Source of the DNA: a virus
IMG/VR virus record: IMGVR_UViG_3300045110_000337
Location: 1 to 29,776 of that record
Strand: one strand, 5' to 3'
Length of the DNA: 29,776 bases
This document shows positions 6,600 through 13,089 of the stretch, piece by piece. Numbering within the stretch: the stretch's first letter is position 1; every line of letters begins with the position of its first letter. The notes beneath the pieces are model-generated. The model was not told the origin of the DNA. It worked only from the letters and a program-made list of their open reading frames with translations, and made no database searches. The position numbers and the translations under genes are program-made.

Positions 6600-7309
6600 T
6601 TGACCAGCTCCACGGTGTGGATCACGAGGCCGTACTTGTCGGCGCCGTAGCGGTTGCCGTACGTGTCGGTCTGGTACTCGGAGCGAGTGACCCAGCCGAT
6701 GAACTTCGCCGTGTTGGGGCCGGAGTCGTAGTTGAGCACGCTCTCGACCCAGCCGTCGTAGTGCTCGCGCTCACCGATGCCGTCGGCCTGAGTCGACAGC
6801 AGTGTGGCGAGGTGCGTGCCGTTGTCGCCGACGCTGTAGGTGAACTCGAACTGAGCGCCCGGTTCGAGGTTCTGCACGTTGCGCAGGATGGTCTCGTAGT
6901 CGAGCACGACGTCGGCCTGGTAGTTGGTGATCCGGCCGAAGGCGTTGGTCGCCTTCCAGATCGCCGTGCAGAGCCGGCGAGCGACGGTCGGGCTGTCGGT
7001 CCAGCCGCCGGCTGCGTTGGCGTCCTCGAACAGTGGGGCTGGCTTGATGGTGGTCACGGTGGTGGTCTCCTCGGTGGTGGGTGTGGGTGTGGGGATCTGG
7101 ACGGGGAGGGCGCGGCCGGGGCACGCACGGCGGTGGGCGCCGATGCCCAACCCGCTGCCCCAAATGCGCTTGCCGCACGCCGTGCAGGCGAGCCTGTACT
7201 GCGAGGTGTGGCGCTTGTGCTTCGCACGCCACTCGGCGTTCTCCTCGTGGGTGGCGGTGACGTAGCGGAACCCGTCGGGCGCCTGGGACTGAGTGCGGAT
7301 GCCGGCCAT
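6596..7309 (-). CDS. Zinc-knuckle protein joined to a beta-rich domain; possible internal start at 7057
   Basis: A 237-residue frame starting at the ATG in a TGATG overlap. Residues 1-75 carry a finger: ACTACGKRIWGSGLGIGAHR then AC (CxxC, HxxxC). A Thr/Pro-rich linker (IPTPTPTTEETTTVTTIKP) leads to a second domain containing FEFTYSVGDNGTHLATLL and ending in VIHTVELVK. The internal GTG at 7057 has GAGGAG 9 bases upstream and starts GTGACCACC, like true starts in this cluster, so the C-terminal 153 residues may also be made alone. It resembles a gene fusion; the C-terminal domain is unrecognised. Confidence 0.65.
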   Translation of the reverse strand: MAGIRTQSQAPDGFRYVTATHEENAEWRAKHKRHTSQYRLACTACGKRIWGSGLGIGAHRRACPGRALPVQIPTPTPTTEETTTVTTIKPAPLFEDANAAGGWTDSPTVARRLCTAIWKATNAFGRITNYQADVVLDYETILRNVQNLEPGAQFEFTYSVGDNGTHLATLLSTQADGIGEREHYDGWVESVLNYDSGPNTAKFIGWVTRSEYQTDTYGNRYGADKYGLVIHTVELVK

Positions 7310-7527
7310 CACTTCACCGTCTTCGTGAAGTTGACGATCGTGCCGATCCATGACTCGGGCGTGCCGTGCTGAGCGACGGGGGCGGTCGAGTCGACCTTGC
7401 GCGCCTGCAGCCACGACTCGGCGGCGTAGCGGTGCTTGAAGACGACGACGACGTGGCCGTTGCGGTACCCGAGCCATTCCTGGCCCGTCTTCACGGTGTA
7501 GGTCTTGATGATGATGAGGTTGGTCAC
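7309..7527 (-). CDS. Hypothetical small protein, 72 aa
   Basis: Starts GTGACCAACCTC (MTNLIIIKTYTVKTGQEWLG), 7 bases after the -10 of promoter copy C, with no Shine-Dalgarno. An ATG inside the -10 hexamer at 7539 would give four more residues but would place the start within the promoter itself. The protein is beta-rich and basic with no recognised domain. Its TGA overlaps the next ATG. Confidence 0.65.
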   Translation of the reverse strand: MTNLIIIKTYTVKTGQEWLGYRNGHVVVVFKHRYAAESWLQARKVDSTAPVAQHGTPESWIGTIVNFTKTVK

Positions 7528-7565
7528 GGTGTGGAGCATAGCAGCAGATGTTGAACGTCGTGCAA
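7528..7565 (-). promoter_or_regulatory. Promoter copy C (leaderless-type element)
   Basis: Minus strand: TTGCACGACGTTCAA (7565-7551), CTGC, TATGCT (7540-7535), then 7 bases to the GTG at 7527. TTGCAC and TATGCT are 19 bp apart. In this copy the box lies in a perfect inverted repeat, TGTTG-N9-CAACA. Confidence 0.65.
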
Positions 7566-7569
7566 CAAC

Positions 7570-8085
7570 TCAGAGAGCGATCGGGCCGGATGTCGAGCTG
7601 GTGCTCGGGGCGAACAACGGCCGACCGACCTGAGCGTCGAACAGCTCGGCCGGCCACACGGGCGTGGTGCGTGCGAGCGGCAGGATCTCGACCGACAGCT
7701 TCGAGCTGGTGAAGCCGGCCACGAGCGCCTCGGCCCACTCGTTGCCGTAGGCGAGGCGCACGAGCCACACGTAGCGGGCGCGCCACTCGGGGCCGTGGCC
7801 ATCGGCGGTGACGAGGTGAGCCATCTCGTGTGGCACTGCGAAGCGCCACGAGCCGGCGACCTTGTAGGAGATCCGGCGGAACGCCTGGGCGTAGTCGCAC
7901 GGGCCGGTGTTGTAGGTGATCTCGATCGACCGGGTGCCGTAGATGAGCTGCCACTCGGGCGTGGCCTCCAACTCCCTGGTCTGTGTGACCAGGGAGCCGA
8001 ACCCAGCCTGCTCGCCGAGCAGCGTGTGGAAGAACGCATGCTGCTCGGCGCCATAGCTGGCGCTCTTGGAGTAGTCCCGGCTCAT
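7570..8085 (-). CDS. SprT-like zinc metalloprotease
   Basis: A 171-residue protein with the zincin motif PHEMAHLV (His86, Glu87, His90) and HGPEW (His97) seven residues later, the third zinc ligand. This spacing is that of SprT-like proteins, in which Glu is the catalytic base. Length and layout fit a phage version of a small metallopeptidase-like protein often found beside DUF2786 genes, as here. It starts at the ATG overlapping the stop of the DUF2786 gene. The substrate is unknown, and activity is inferred only from the intact ligands. Confidence 0.75.
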   Translation of the reverse strand: MSRDYSKSASYGAEQHAFFHTLLGEQAGFGSLVTQTRELEATPEWQLIYGTRSIEITYNTGPCDYAQAFRRISYKVAGSWRFAVPHEMAHLVTADGHGPEWRARYVWLVRLAYGNEWAEALVAGFTSSKLSVEILPLARTTPVWPAELFDAQVGRPLFAPSTSSTSGPIAL

Positions 8086-8849
8086 CGCGACAGCGCCCTC
8101 GTGCCCGAGCCGACGCGGTTGCGGCCACCGCTGAGATCGGCGTTGCGAGCGGCGATGGCGCCGTTGGCCCGACCGTTCGAGCTGCGCCCGGTGGAGTGTC
8201 CGACGGTGCGCAGCCGCTTCGTCTTCATGAACGACTCGACCTGACGCCTGCGCTCGACGAGCACCAGCTCGGCTCCGACCACACGCTGCTCGGCAGCCTC
8301 GGTGGTGCTGCCGGCGGCGGCGTGCACCACGGCCTCATCACGTGCGAGCCTGGTGCTCTCGGTGAGGCGCTTGCCGATCTCCTGGGTGTAGCCGGCGACG
8401 AACGAGCGCCGGTAGTCCTTCGTGACTGCGATCGAGCGCGACTTGAACTGTGCCGCCTGCGCCACGGCGTCGGAGAGCAGGAAGTTGGCGAGGCGCTTGA
8501 CCCGCTCGAAGTCCGAGCGGAACCCGCTGATGCGCACGTTGTACGTCATCCCCGAGCTGCGCCACCAGACGCGGCAGTCGTACGCACGAGCGACCTCGGC
8601 GATCAGGCTGGCGTGCAGCAGGCCGTAGGCGCCTGTGAGCTGTCCGTACTCGTGGTCGGTCAGCTCGTCGGTCTCGTCGAGATCGAGCATCGCCGACTCG
8701 ATGCGGTGCTGAGCCATCAGCGCGAGAGCCTTCGCCTCGGCGACAGCCTTCTCGGCCGGCGGTGTGTTCGGGTGGTTGGCCCGGATCCAGATCTTGCGGA
8801 TCTTCGAGAGCAGGATGTCCAGCTCGAAGTTGGTGGTGGTGTTGGTCAT
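8082..8849 (-). CDS. DUF2786-domain protein
   Basis: A 255-residue protein starting ATGACCAACACC (MTNTTTNFELDILLSKIRKI), 7 bases after the -10 of promoter copy D. Residues about 8-50 (ILLSKIRKIW, then KAVAEAKALALMAQHRIE) match the helical repeat of DUF2786: a KIRKL helix followed by A.AKAL.LM..H.I. The middle has more helical sequence and a C-terminal basic tail rich in Arg, Gly and Asn. DUF2786 proteins are of unknown function and often sit by a SprT-like gene, as here. The pair is probably one functional unit. Confidence 0.75.
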   Translation of the reverse strand: MTNTTTNFELDILLSKIRKIWIRANHPNTPPAEKAVAEAKALALMAQHRIESAMLDLDETDELTDHEYGQLTGAYGLLHASLIAEVARAYDCRVWWRSSGMTYNVRISGFRSDFERVKRLANFLLSDAVAQAAQFKSRSIAVTKDYRRSFVAGYTQEIGKRLTESTRLARDEAVVHAAAGSTTEAAEQRVVGAELVLVERRRQVESFMKTKRLRTVGHSTGRSSNGRANGAIAARNADLSGGRNRVGSGTRALSR

Positions 8850-8890
8850 GCGCCCGAGTATAGCAGGTCGTGAAACGTCGTTGAGCAACC
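8850..8890 (-). promoter_or_regulatory. Promoter copy D (leaderless-type element)
   Basis: Minus strand: TTGCTC, then ACGACGTTTCA, then CTGC, TATACT (8862-8857) and 7 bases to the ATG at 8849. The -35-like TTGCTC is 20 bp from TATACT, and the GTT box lies two bases closer than in copies B, C, E and F. Confidence 0.6.
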
Positions 8891-8985
8891 AGTCACGACT
8901 CTTCGTTGAATATCTCTCGATTCGTGTGCACTGCGCCGGCACGAGCTGGCCCTTGTGGCGCCTGGGCCAACGCCCACAACGAGAG

Positions 8986-9021
8986 CGGCCCTGTTGCGCC
9001 AGGATCGACGCAACAGGGCCG
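8986..9021 (-). terminator. Strong hairpin terminator, 13-bp stem
   Basis: CGGCCCTGTTGCG (8986-8998) and CGCAACAGGGCCG (9009-9021) form a perfect 13-bp stem with a 10-base loop. It lies in the 240-base gap after the minus-strand run ending at 9103 and before promoter D, where a terminator would be expected. The U-tract is weak on either strand. The rest of the gap (8891-9102) shows no gene. Confidence 0.7.
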
Positions 9022-9102
9022 GGTGGTGTGATCGGTGCTCAGAGGCGCTTGCGTCGCTCTACGGGCCACACAGGCACCAATGGTGGCACGTCGTTGAATG
9101 TC

Positions 9103-9168
9103 TCAGCGTTTGCAGACCGAGACGAAGGCGACGATGACGATCGTCATGCAGATGACTCCGAGCGCCAC
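9103..9168 (-). CDS. Candidate 21-aa single-TM peptide
   Basis: The GTG at 9168-9166 overlaps the TAG of the preceding gene by one base (TAGTG), and the frame reads MALGVICMTIVIVAFVSVCKR before TGA. The core is an uninterrupted hydrophobic stretch followed by Lys-Arg, as in a small inner-membrane protein. It is short and could be chance, but the overlap matches the coupling style of the cluster. Confidence 0.4.
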   Translation of the reverse strand: MALGVICMTIVIVAFVSVCKR

Positions 9169-9464
9169 TACGCCCACCCGTGGTCGATCAAGTACTTGTC
9201 GACGAGCCGGAGCTGTCGCTGCGCTTTCGCCAGGTCCGCTTTCAGCTTGGTGATGTTGTCGTCGAGACGGCCGGCGAGCGCCTGCACCGCATCCTCCTCG
9301 GTTCGATGGATCGAGTCGGGCAACACGTGCTGGTTGAAGCTGCCGTCCTTCACGACGACGCGCTTGGCCGTCTCGATGCCGTCTAGTTCCTCGACGGTCA
9401 GCATGTCTTCGCGTTGGGTCCACCGCGGGAAGTAGGCACGCCACACCTTGACGGCGGTGCCCAT
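9168..9464 (-). CDS. Hypothetical protein, 98 aa, with coiled-coil C-terminus
   Basis: MGTAVKVWRAYFPRWTQRED starts in a TGATG overlap. The C-terminal half (LAGRLDDNITKLKADLAKAQ and onward) has hydrophobic residues at heptad positions and is likely an amphipathic coiled coil. No family is recognised, and dimerisation is the only inference offered. Confidence 0.6.
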   Translation of the reverse strand: MGTAVKVWRAYFPRWTQREDMLTVEELDGIETAKRVVVKDGSFNQHVLPDSIHRTEEDAVQALAGRLDDNITKLKADLAKAQRQLRLVDKYLIDHGWA

Positions 9465-9730
9465 CACTCCTCCCCGTAGTCGAGGAACGCATCGAGATGC
9501 AGCTCCTCGATGATCGATCCGGCCGTCTTCGTGATGCCGTTCGGCATCTCGATCTCGACGTCCCACTCCTCGTCGTTGCCCAGCTCGATCGCACGCAGTG
9601 CAGTCGGGATGAACACCGCGTTGATCGGCGGGTAGTGGTTGCTCGACAGGTGCCACGAGAGCGCCTGTCGTAGTCCGAGCTGACCGTCGTTGACGGCGCC
9701 GGCCATGCCTTGTGCTCCGAGCGCACCCAT
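9464..9730 (-). CDS. Hypothetical acidic protein, 88 aa
   Basis: Starts at the ATG at 9730 in a TGATG overlap; a GTG one codon earlier (9733) would also couple to the preceding stop. The first 35 residues are Gly/Ala-rich (MGALGAQGMAGAVNDGQLG) and the C-terminus is acidic (IIEELHLDAFLDYGEE). No recognised domain. Confidence 0.55.
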   Translation of the reverse strand: MGALGAQGMAGAVNDGQLGLRQALSWHLSSNHYPPINAVFIPTALRAIELGNDEEWDVEIEMPNGITKTAGSIIEELHLDAFLDYGEE

Positions 9731-9909
9731 CACTCACCACCGCTCGTGACGTTCTCGTCGGCGAGGTCGTAGACCCGGAAGGTCTTGCGACCGTCACGTG
9801 ACCCGCCGACCTCCACGGCCTTCGGATCGACCTGGCCGTAGTTGACTCGCGCCCAATGCTCGGCGTGGGCGGTGTTGTCGCCCACGATCTCGGTGTACGG
9901 ACCCTTCAT
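9730..9909 (-). CDS. Hypothetical small protein, 59 aa
   Basis: MKGPYTEIVGDNTAHAEHWA starts in an ATGA overlap with the preceding gene. The pattern of a short beta segment, helix and beta segment (KTFRVYDLADE) suggests a compact alpha/beta domain. No family recognised. Confidence 0.55.
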   Translation of the reverse strand: MKGPYTEIVGDNTAHAEHWARVNYGQVDPKAVEVGGSRDGRKTFRVYDLADENVTSGGE

Positions 9910-10064
9910 GACTTCTCCTCCTCGTACCCGTCGAACCAACGGGCGCCGTGTGTGTCGTCGCGCCGGCAGTGTGCCTGCGCCTGCTCCAACGTCAGACCGC
10001 GGACGATGGTCTCACGGTCCTTGTTGGCGTCTTGGTAGAACCGGATGATGCTGTACGTGCTCAT
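9906..10064 (-). CDS. Small actinophage protein (RFYQDANK / GLTLEQAQAHC type)
   Basis: A 52-residue protein. MSTYSIIRFYQDANKDRETI followed by GLTLEQAQAHCRR and WFDGYEE matches a pattern I know from short actinobacteriophage proteins: a strand, then GLTLEEAQAHC, then WFDGYEE. Function is unknown. It starts at the ATG in an ATGA overlap. Confidence 0.65.
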   Translation of the reverse strand: MSTYSIIRFYQDANKDRETIVRGLTLEQAQAHCRRDDTHGARWFDGYEEEKS

Positions 10065-10249
10065 GACGTGATGCCTCCCGCCGCCTTGATGAACCGGTCC
10101 TTGTTGAACTTCGGGTTGTCCTCTTCCATCAGGTTGGCGAGGCAACCTGTGACGTAGTCGAGGGTGCAGGCGCCAACCGGCTCGCTCCCCCACAGGGAGC
10201 GGCCGGCTTTGAGCGCACGAGCGACCAGCTCGTAGTCGCGGCGCGTCAT
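10061..10249 (-). CDS. Hypothetical small protein, 62 aa
   Basis: MTRRDYELVARALKAGRSLW, then CTLDYVTGCLANLMEEDNPK and a C-terminal Lys/Arg-rich helix. It looks like an all-helical small protein; two Cys are eight residues apart and unlikely to bind zinc alone. The ATG overlaps the preceding TGA. Confidence 0.6.
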   Translation of the reverse strand: MTRRDYELVARALKAGRSLWGSEPVGACTLDYVTGCLANLMEEDNPKFNKDRFIKAAGGITS

Positions 10250-10575
10250 GACAACGACGCCTTGTGGTCACCGAAGTCGACGTTCTTGTAGCACGAGGCG
10301 TAGTAGGCGACCTCGCCCAGCTCGTCGCAGTACACGTTCTCCTGCACGCCCTTGACGAACACCTTGTCGCCCCGCTTCATCTCACGGGTCACGGTGTAGG
10401 TGTCGTCGGCGCGCAGGCTGATGCGCACCCGGTAACCCTGGCCAACCGGCAGCAGGACATCGACGTAGTGCTCGCCCTGCACGAGCGTGCGCAGCCAGCG
10501 CCCGCCACTGATGGCGAGGATGTTGGCGCCGACCTGGCGCACGGTCACCTGCGGGTCGATCTCGCGCTGGCTCAT
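10246..10575 (-). CDS. Hypothetical beta-rich protein, 109 aa
   Basis: MSQREIDPQVTVRQVG starts in an ATGA overlap. Repeated short strands (GRWLRTLVQGEHYVDVLL, then VGQGYRVRISLRADDTYTV) suggest a beta-barrel or beta-sandwich. One Cys pair (YCDELG ... ASCYK) is too far apart to be a knuckle. No family recognised. Confidence 0.6.
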   Translation of the reverse strand: MSQREIDPQVTVRQVGANILAISGGRWLRTLVQGEHYVDVLLPVGQGYRVRISLRADDTYTVTREMKRGDKVFVKGVQENVYCDELGEVAYYASCYKNVDFGDHKASLS

Positions 10576-11039
10576 GACTGCGCTCCCCGCACGATCGCGA
10601 GGTGCGTCGCCCGGATGCCCGGGAACAGCTCGGTGTCGACCTTCGTGGTCTCGGCGAAGTTGGCGGCGGTGCCGGCGCAGTCGTCGCAGGCGACCTCGCC
10701 CGTGACGGTGTCCTCGAACACCGGCAGCCACTCGATGGACTGGTCGTCGGCCTCGTTCAGCGTGAACGTGACGTAGCCGACCGGGTTGCCGCACCAGTCG
10801 CACTTGGCAGCGTCGACCGTGTACTGGTTGTTGGCGTCGTTGGCGTGCAGCTCGACGAACGTGACGTCGCCGTTGGCGAGGCGCCATTCCTTCTCCCACG
10901 ACCACGGCGTCTCCAAGACGTCGAGGATGTTGTCCTTGAAGAAGTTCCAGCCGCGGTTGGTGCGCAGCCACTCGGAGAGCTTGTGCAGGTTCTCGTGGCT
11001 GTCGAACCACGGTGTGTCGAAGTCGGAGCGGAGGCTCAT
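10572..11039 (-). CDS. Hypothetical zinc-binding protein, 155 aa
   Basis: MSLRSDFDTPWFDSHENLHK starts at an ATG preceded by AAGGA eight bases upstream and overlapping the stop of the reading frame above (ATGA). The centre holds KCDWCGNPVGYV and, about 35 residues on, ACDDCAGT, two CxxC pairs forming a probable zinc ribbon. It is the first SD-translated gene after promoter copy E. Function unknown. Confidence 0.65.
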   Translation of the reverse strand: MSLRSDFDTPWFDSHENLHKLSEWLRTNRGWNFFKDNILDVLETPWSWEKEWRLANGDVTFVELHANDANNQYTVDAAKCDWCGNPVGYVTFTLNEADDQSIEWLPVFEDTVTGEVACDDCAGTAANFAETTKVDTELFPGIRATHLAIVRGAQS

Positions 11040-11254
11040 GATGCTGTTCCTTTGGTAGTGGTGGTGGTCACGGTGCCGAGTGTAGCAGCGTCATTCAACG
11101 ACGTTGCAGGACTCAGCATTCCGGCGAGGAGCCGCAGCTTGTCTGCGGCTCGCTCGTCAGAGGTTGCGCCTTGCCGGAGCTGGTAGGCAGTCCGTTCCAG
11201 CTCGGCGGCGATCGGGTTGATGAACGCTGCGCGCTCGGCGTAGTTGCCGTTCAC
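11036..11254 (-). CDS. Hypothetical 72-aa protein whose 3' end holds promoter E
   Basis: Begins at a GTG in a GTGA overlap with the SNF2 stop (VNGNYAERAAFINP) and runs to a TGA that overlaps the next ATG. Promoter copy E lies inside its last quarter. A second, in-frame GTG at 11071, 7 bases after that promoter's -10, would give an 11-residue peptide (MTTTTTKGTAS) ending at the same stop. So the 3' end doubles as a promoter plus a possible leaderless leader peptide for the downstream zinc protein. The body of the protein is helical and unrecognised. Confidence 0.55.
   Translation of the reverse strand: MNGNYAERAAFINPIAAELERTAYQLRQGATSDERAADKLRLLAGMLSPATSLNDAATLGTVTTTTTKGTAS
11072..11109 (-). 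promoter_or_regulatory. Promoter copy E (leaderless-type element)
   Basis: Minus strand: CTGCAACGTCGTTGAA (11109-11094), CTGC, TACACT (11084-11079), then 7 bases to a GTGACCACC at 11071. CTGCAA and TACACT are 19 bp apart. It lies within the coding sequence of the 72-residue frame. Confidence 0.6.
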
Positions 11255-12840
11255 GACTGCGCCCAATCGAGCAGTGCGTTGGTCACGCTGTCGTCGTCGA
11301 TCAGCGTGCCGGCCTGACCGTCGAGCAGCTCGCCGACGACGATGGCCTTCTTGTTGAGGATGCCCACGAGCGCCTCGTCGATCGTGCTCTCACCGTTCGC
11401 AGCCACGAGAGCGTGCGAGATGACCAGCTCGGTCTGACCGATGCGATCGGCCCGTGCCTCGCACTGTGTGTAGTCGGTGGGCGTCCACGGGAACTCGGCG
11501 AACACGACCTGATTGGCGGCGGTGAGCGTGTGACCCGTGCCGCCGGCCACGATGTTGAGCACGATGACCTTGTCGTCGCCGGCCTGGAAGCGAGCCTTCG
11601 CGATCTCGACATCGGCGACCTTGTCTCCGCCCATGATCGTGCGAGCGTTGAAGTGCTCGGCGATCGCCTTGACGACGTCGGTGTGCCAGGCGAAGACGAT
11701 GACCTGCTCGCCCTGGTCGACGAGGTTCTGCACGAACGAGATGACGGCGGGGATCTTCGCCAGGCCGGCGAGGCGGCGGAGCGCCCCGAGCTGCACCAGC
11801 GCCTCGGCCCGCAGGCTGCGCTCGGTCTTGTCCTCGGCGATGCGCTCGGCGTCCTCGATCGAGAACCCGTCGTCGATGGCGACCTCCTCGTGGTGGTCGA
11901 GCAGCCACGAGCGCAGGCGGTCCCGAGCTTCCTTGTACTCGATGGCGTAGCGGCCGGTCAGCTCGCAGGCGGTGGTCTGGCGAGCGACACCCTTCGGCGC
12001 CCGGTCACCCATCTGCTCGCGGACCTGATCGAACGTCAGGCGGCAGTAGCACGAGTCGAGCAGGCGGGCGTGCAGGCCGGTGAGGTTGCGAGCCTCGCGC
12101 TCCCAGCGGCCGACCTTCGGGTAGTAGTTGGCGAGGAAGTCGAGCACGCCGCCGAACAGGCCGTCGAGCACGCCCAGGATCTCTAGCTGCGGGATGGCCT
12201 CGTCGGGCGTGTTCTTGATGAACGTGCCCGAGAGCAGCAGCACGAGGGCGTCGGTGGGGAGCCACTTCGCGATCTGCTTGACAGCCTTCGTGCGCTGAGC
12301 GTCCTTCGACTTGAAGTTCTGCGACTCGTCGATCACGAGGGCGGTGAAGCCGGCGGCGACGAGCTTGCGCTCCCAATGCTTGACGACGCTGTGACCGATG
12401 ATCACGACGTCGGTGTCGGGCACCTCGCCGGGCGTCTGTCCGCTCACGACGGCGGTGGAGATCTGAGGGGCGAACTGCTTGAACTCGCGGACCCAATTGA
12501 GCGTGAGGCTCGGGGGAGCGATGACCAGTGCCTTGATGGCGCCCTTGTCACGCAGCTCGATGGCCAGGGCGGTGATCGCCTGGATCGTCTTGCCGAGACC
12601 CATGCCGTGTCCGATGACGCAGCGGCGGGCGAGCGTGGCGTAGCACACGCCGGCCCGCTGGTAGGGGAACAGCTCCACGCCGGGGGCGAGCAGGCCGGTC
12701 GTATCCAGCTCGGCATCGATCGCCTTCGCGAGGGCCGTGAGGCCGGTGATGACCTCGTGGGTCTCACCCTGCAGGTGGGGGAGCACGAGGTCGGCGAACT
12801 CGCCGAGCGCCGTGCGGTAGTCGGTGGTGGTGGTGGTCAC
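11251..12840 (-). CDS. SNF2-family DEAD/DEAH-like helicase
   Basis: A 529-residue protein starting GTGACCACCACC (MTTTTTDYRT), 7 bases after the -10 of promoter copy F. An ATG inside that -10 hexamer at 12852 is less likely. The motifs are in order: Walker A GHGMGLGKT (77-85), Ia VIAPPSLTLNW, motif II DESQ (171-174), motif III LLLSGT (about 201-206), and the second RecA-like lobe with VFAWHTDV, NIVAGGTGHTLT and motif VI QCEARADRIGQ (459-469). This is the SMARCAL1/SNF2 type of DNA translocase, in which ATP hydrolysis drives movement on duplex DNA. Motif II reads DESQ rather than the common DEAH or DEGH. No extra nuclease or chromodomain is visible. Confidence 0.9.
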   Translation of the reverse strand: MTTTTTDYRTALGEFADLVLPHLQGETHEVITGLTALAKAIDAELDTTGLLAPGVELFPYQRAGVCYATLARRCVIGHGMGLGKTIQAITALAIELRDKGAIKALVIAPPSLTLNWVREFKQFAPQISTAVVSGQTPGEVPDTDVVIIGHSVVKHWERKLVAAGFTALVIDESQNFKSKDAQRTKAVKQIAKWLPTDALVLLLSGTFIKNTPDEAIPQLEILGVLDGLFGGVLDFLANYYPKVGRWEREARNLTGLHARLLDSCYCRLTFDQVREQMGDRAPKGVARQTTACELTGRYAIEYKEARDRLRSWLLDHHEEVAIDDGFSIEDAERIAEDKTERSLRAEALVQLGALRRLAGLAKIPAVISFVQNLVDQGEQVIVFAWHTDVVKAIAEHFNARTIMGGDKVADVEIAKARFQAGDDKVIVLNIVAGGTGHTLTAANQVVFAEFPWTPTDYTQCEARADRIGQTELVISHALVAANGESTIDEALVGILNKKAIVVGELLDGQAGTLIDDDSVTNALLDWAQS

Positions 12841-12878
12841 AGGCGTGAGCATAGCAGCAGTCTTTCAACGTCGTGCAA
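12841..12878 (-). promoter_or_regulatory. Promoter copy F (leaderless-type element)
   Basis: Minus strand: TTGCACGACGTTGAA (12878-12864), CTGC, TATGCT (12853-12848), then 7 bases to the GTG at 12840. TTGCAC and TATGCT are 19 bp apart. This is the closest to the consensus. Confidence 0.7.
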
Positions 12879-12882
12879 CATC

Positions 12883-13089
12883 TCAGCGGACATTCTTCGC
12901 ACGCCAGGCGGCGTCGGCAGCCGCACGAGCTGCACGACGCTCAACCTCGCGACGGTGCTCGGCAACACGCCGGTCGGCGATCGCCCGGTAGCGCTCGGCG
13001 CCGCGGTAGTTGCCGGCGCGCTCCGCCTTCGCGGCGAGCCGGTAGTACGCCGACGCCTGGCGCAGTGCGAGGGGGCGTTGCCCGCTCAT
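12883..13089 (-). CDS. Small basic helical protein, 68 aa
   Basis: MSGQRPLALRQASAYYRLAA starts at the ATG in an ATGA overlap. The sequence is mostly one or two long helices rich in Arg, Ala and Glu (EHRREVERRAARAAADAAW). It is likely a nucleic acid binding or helical-bundle protein. No family recognised. Confidence 0.55.
   Translation of the reverse strand: MSGQRPLALRQASAYYRLAAKAERAGNYRGAERYRAIADRRVAEHRREVERRAARAAADAAWRAKNVR

Noticed and set aside
9041-9102. A short minus-strand frame ending near 9041 (about 16 residues from a GTG)
   Set aside because: No start context, no coupling and no recognisable product; it lies before the strong hairpin and is best treated as non-coding.
12848-12853. 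ATG inside the TATGCT hexamers at 12852 and 7539 as start codons
   Set aside because: They fall within the predicted -10 and the GTGACCACC and GTGACCAAC starts downstream have the conserved spacing and context.
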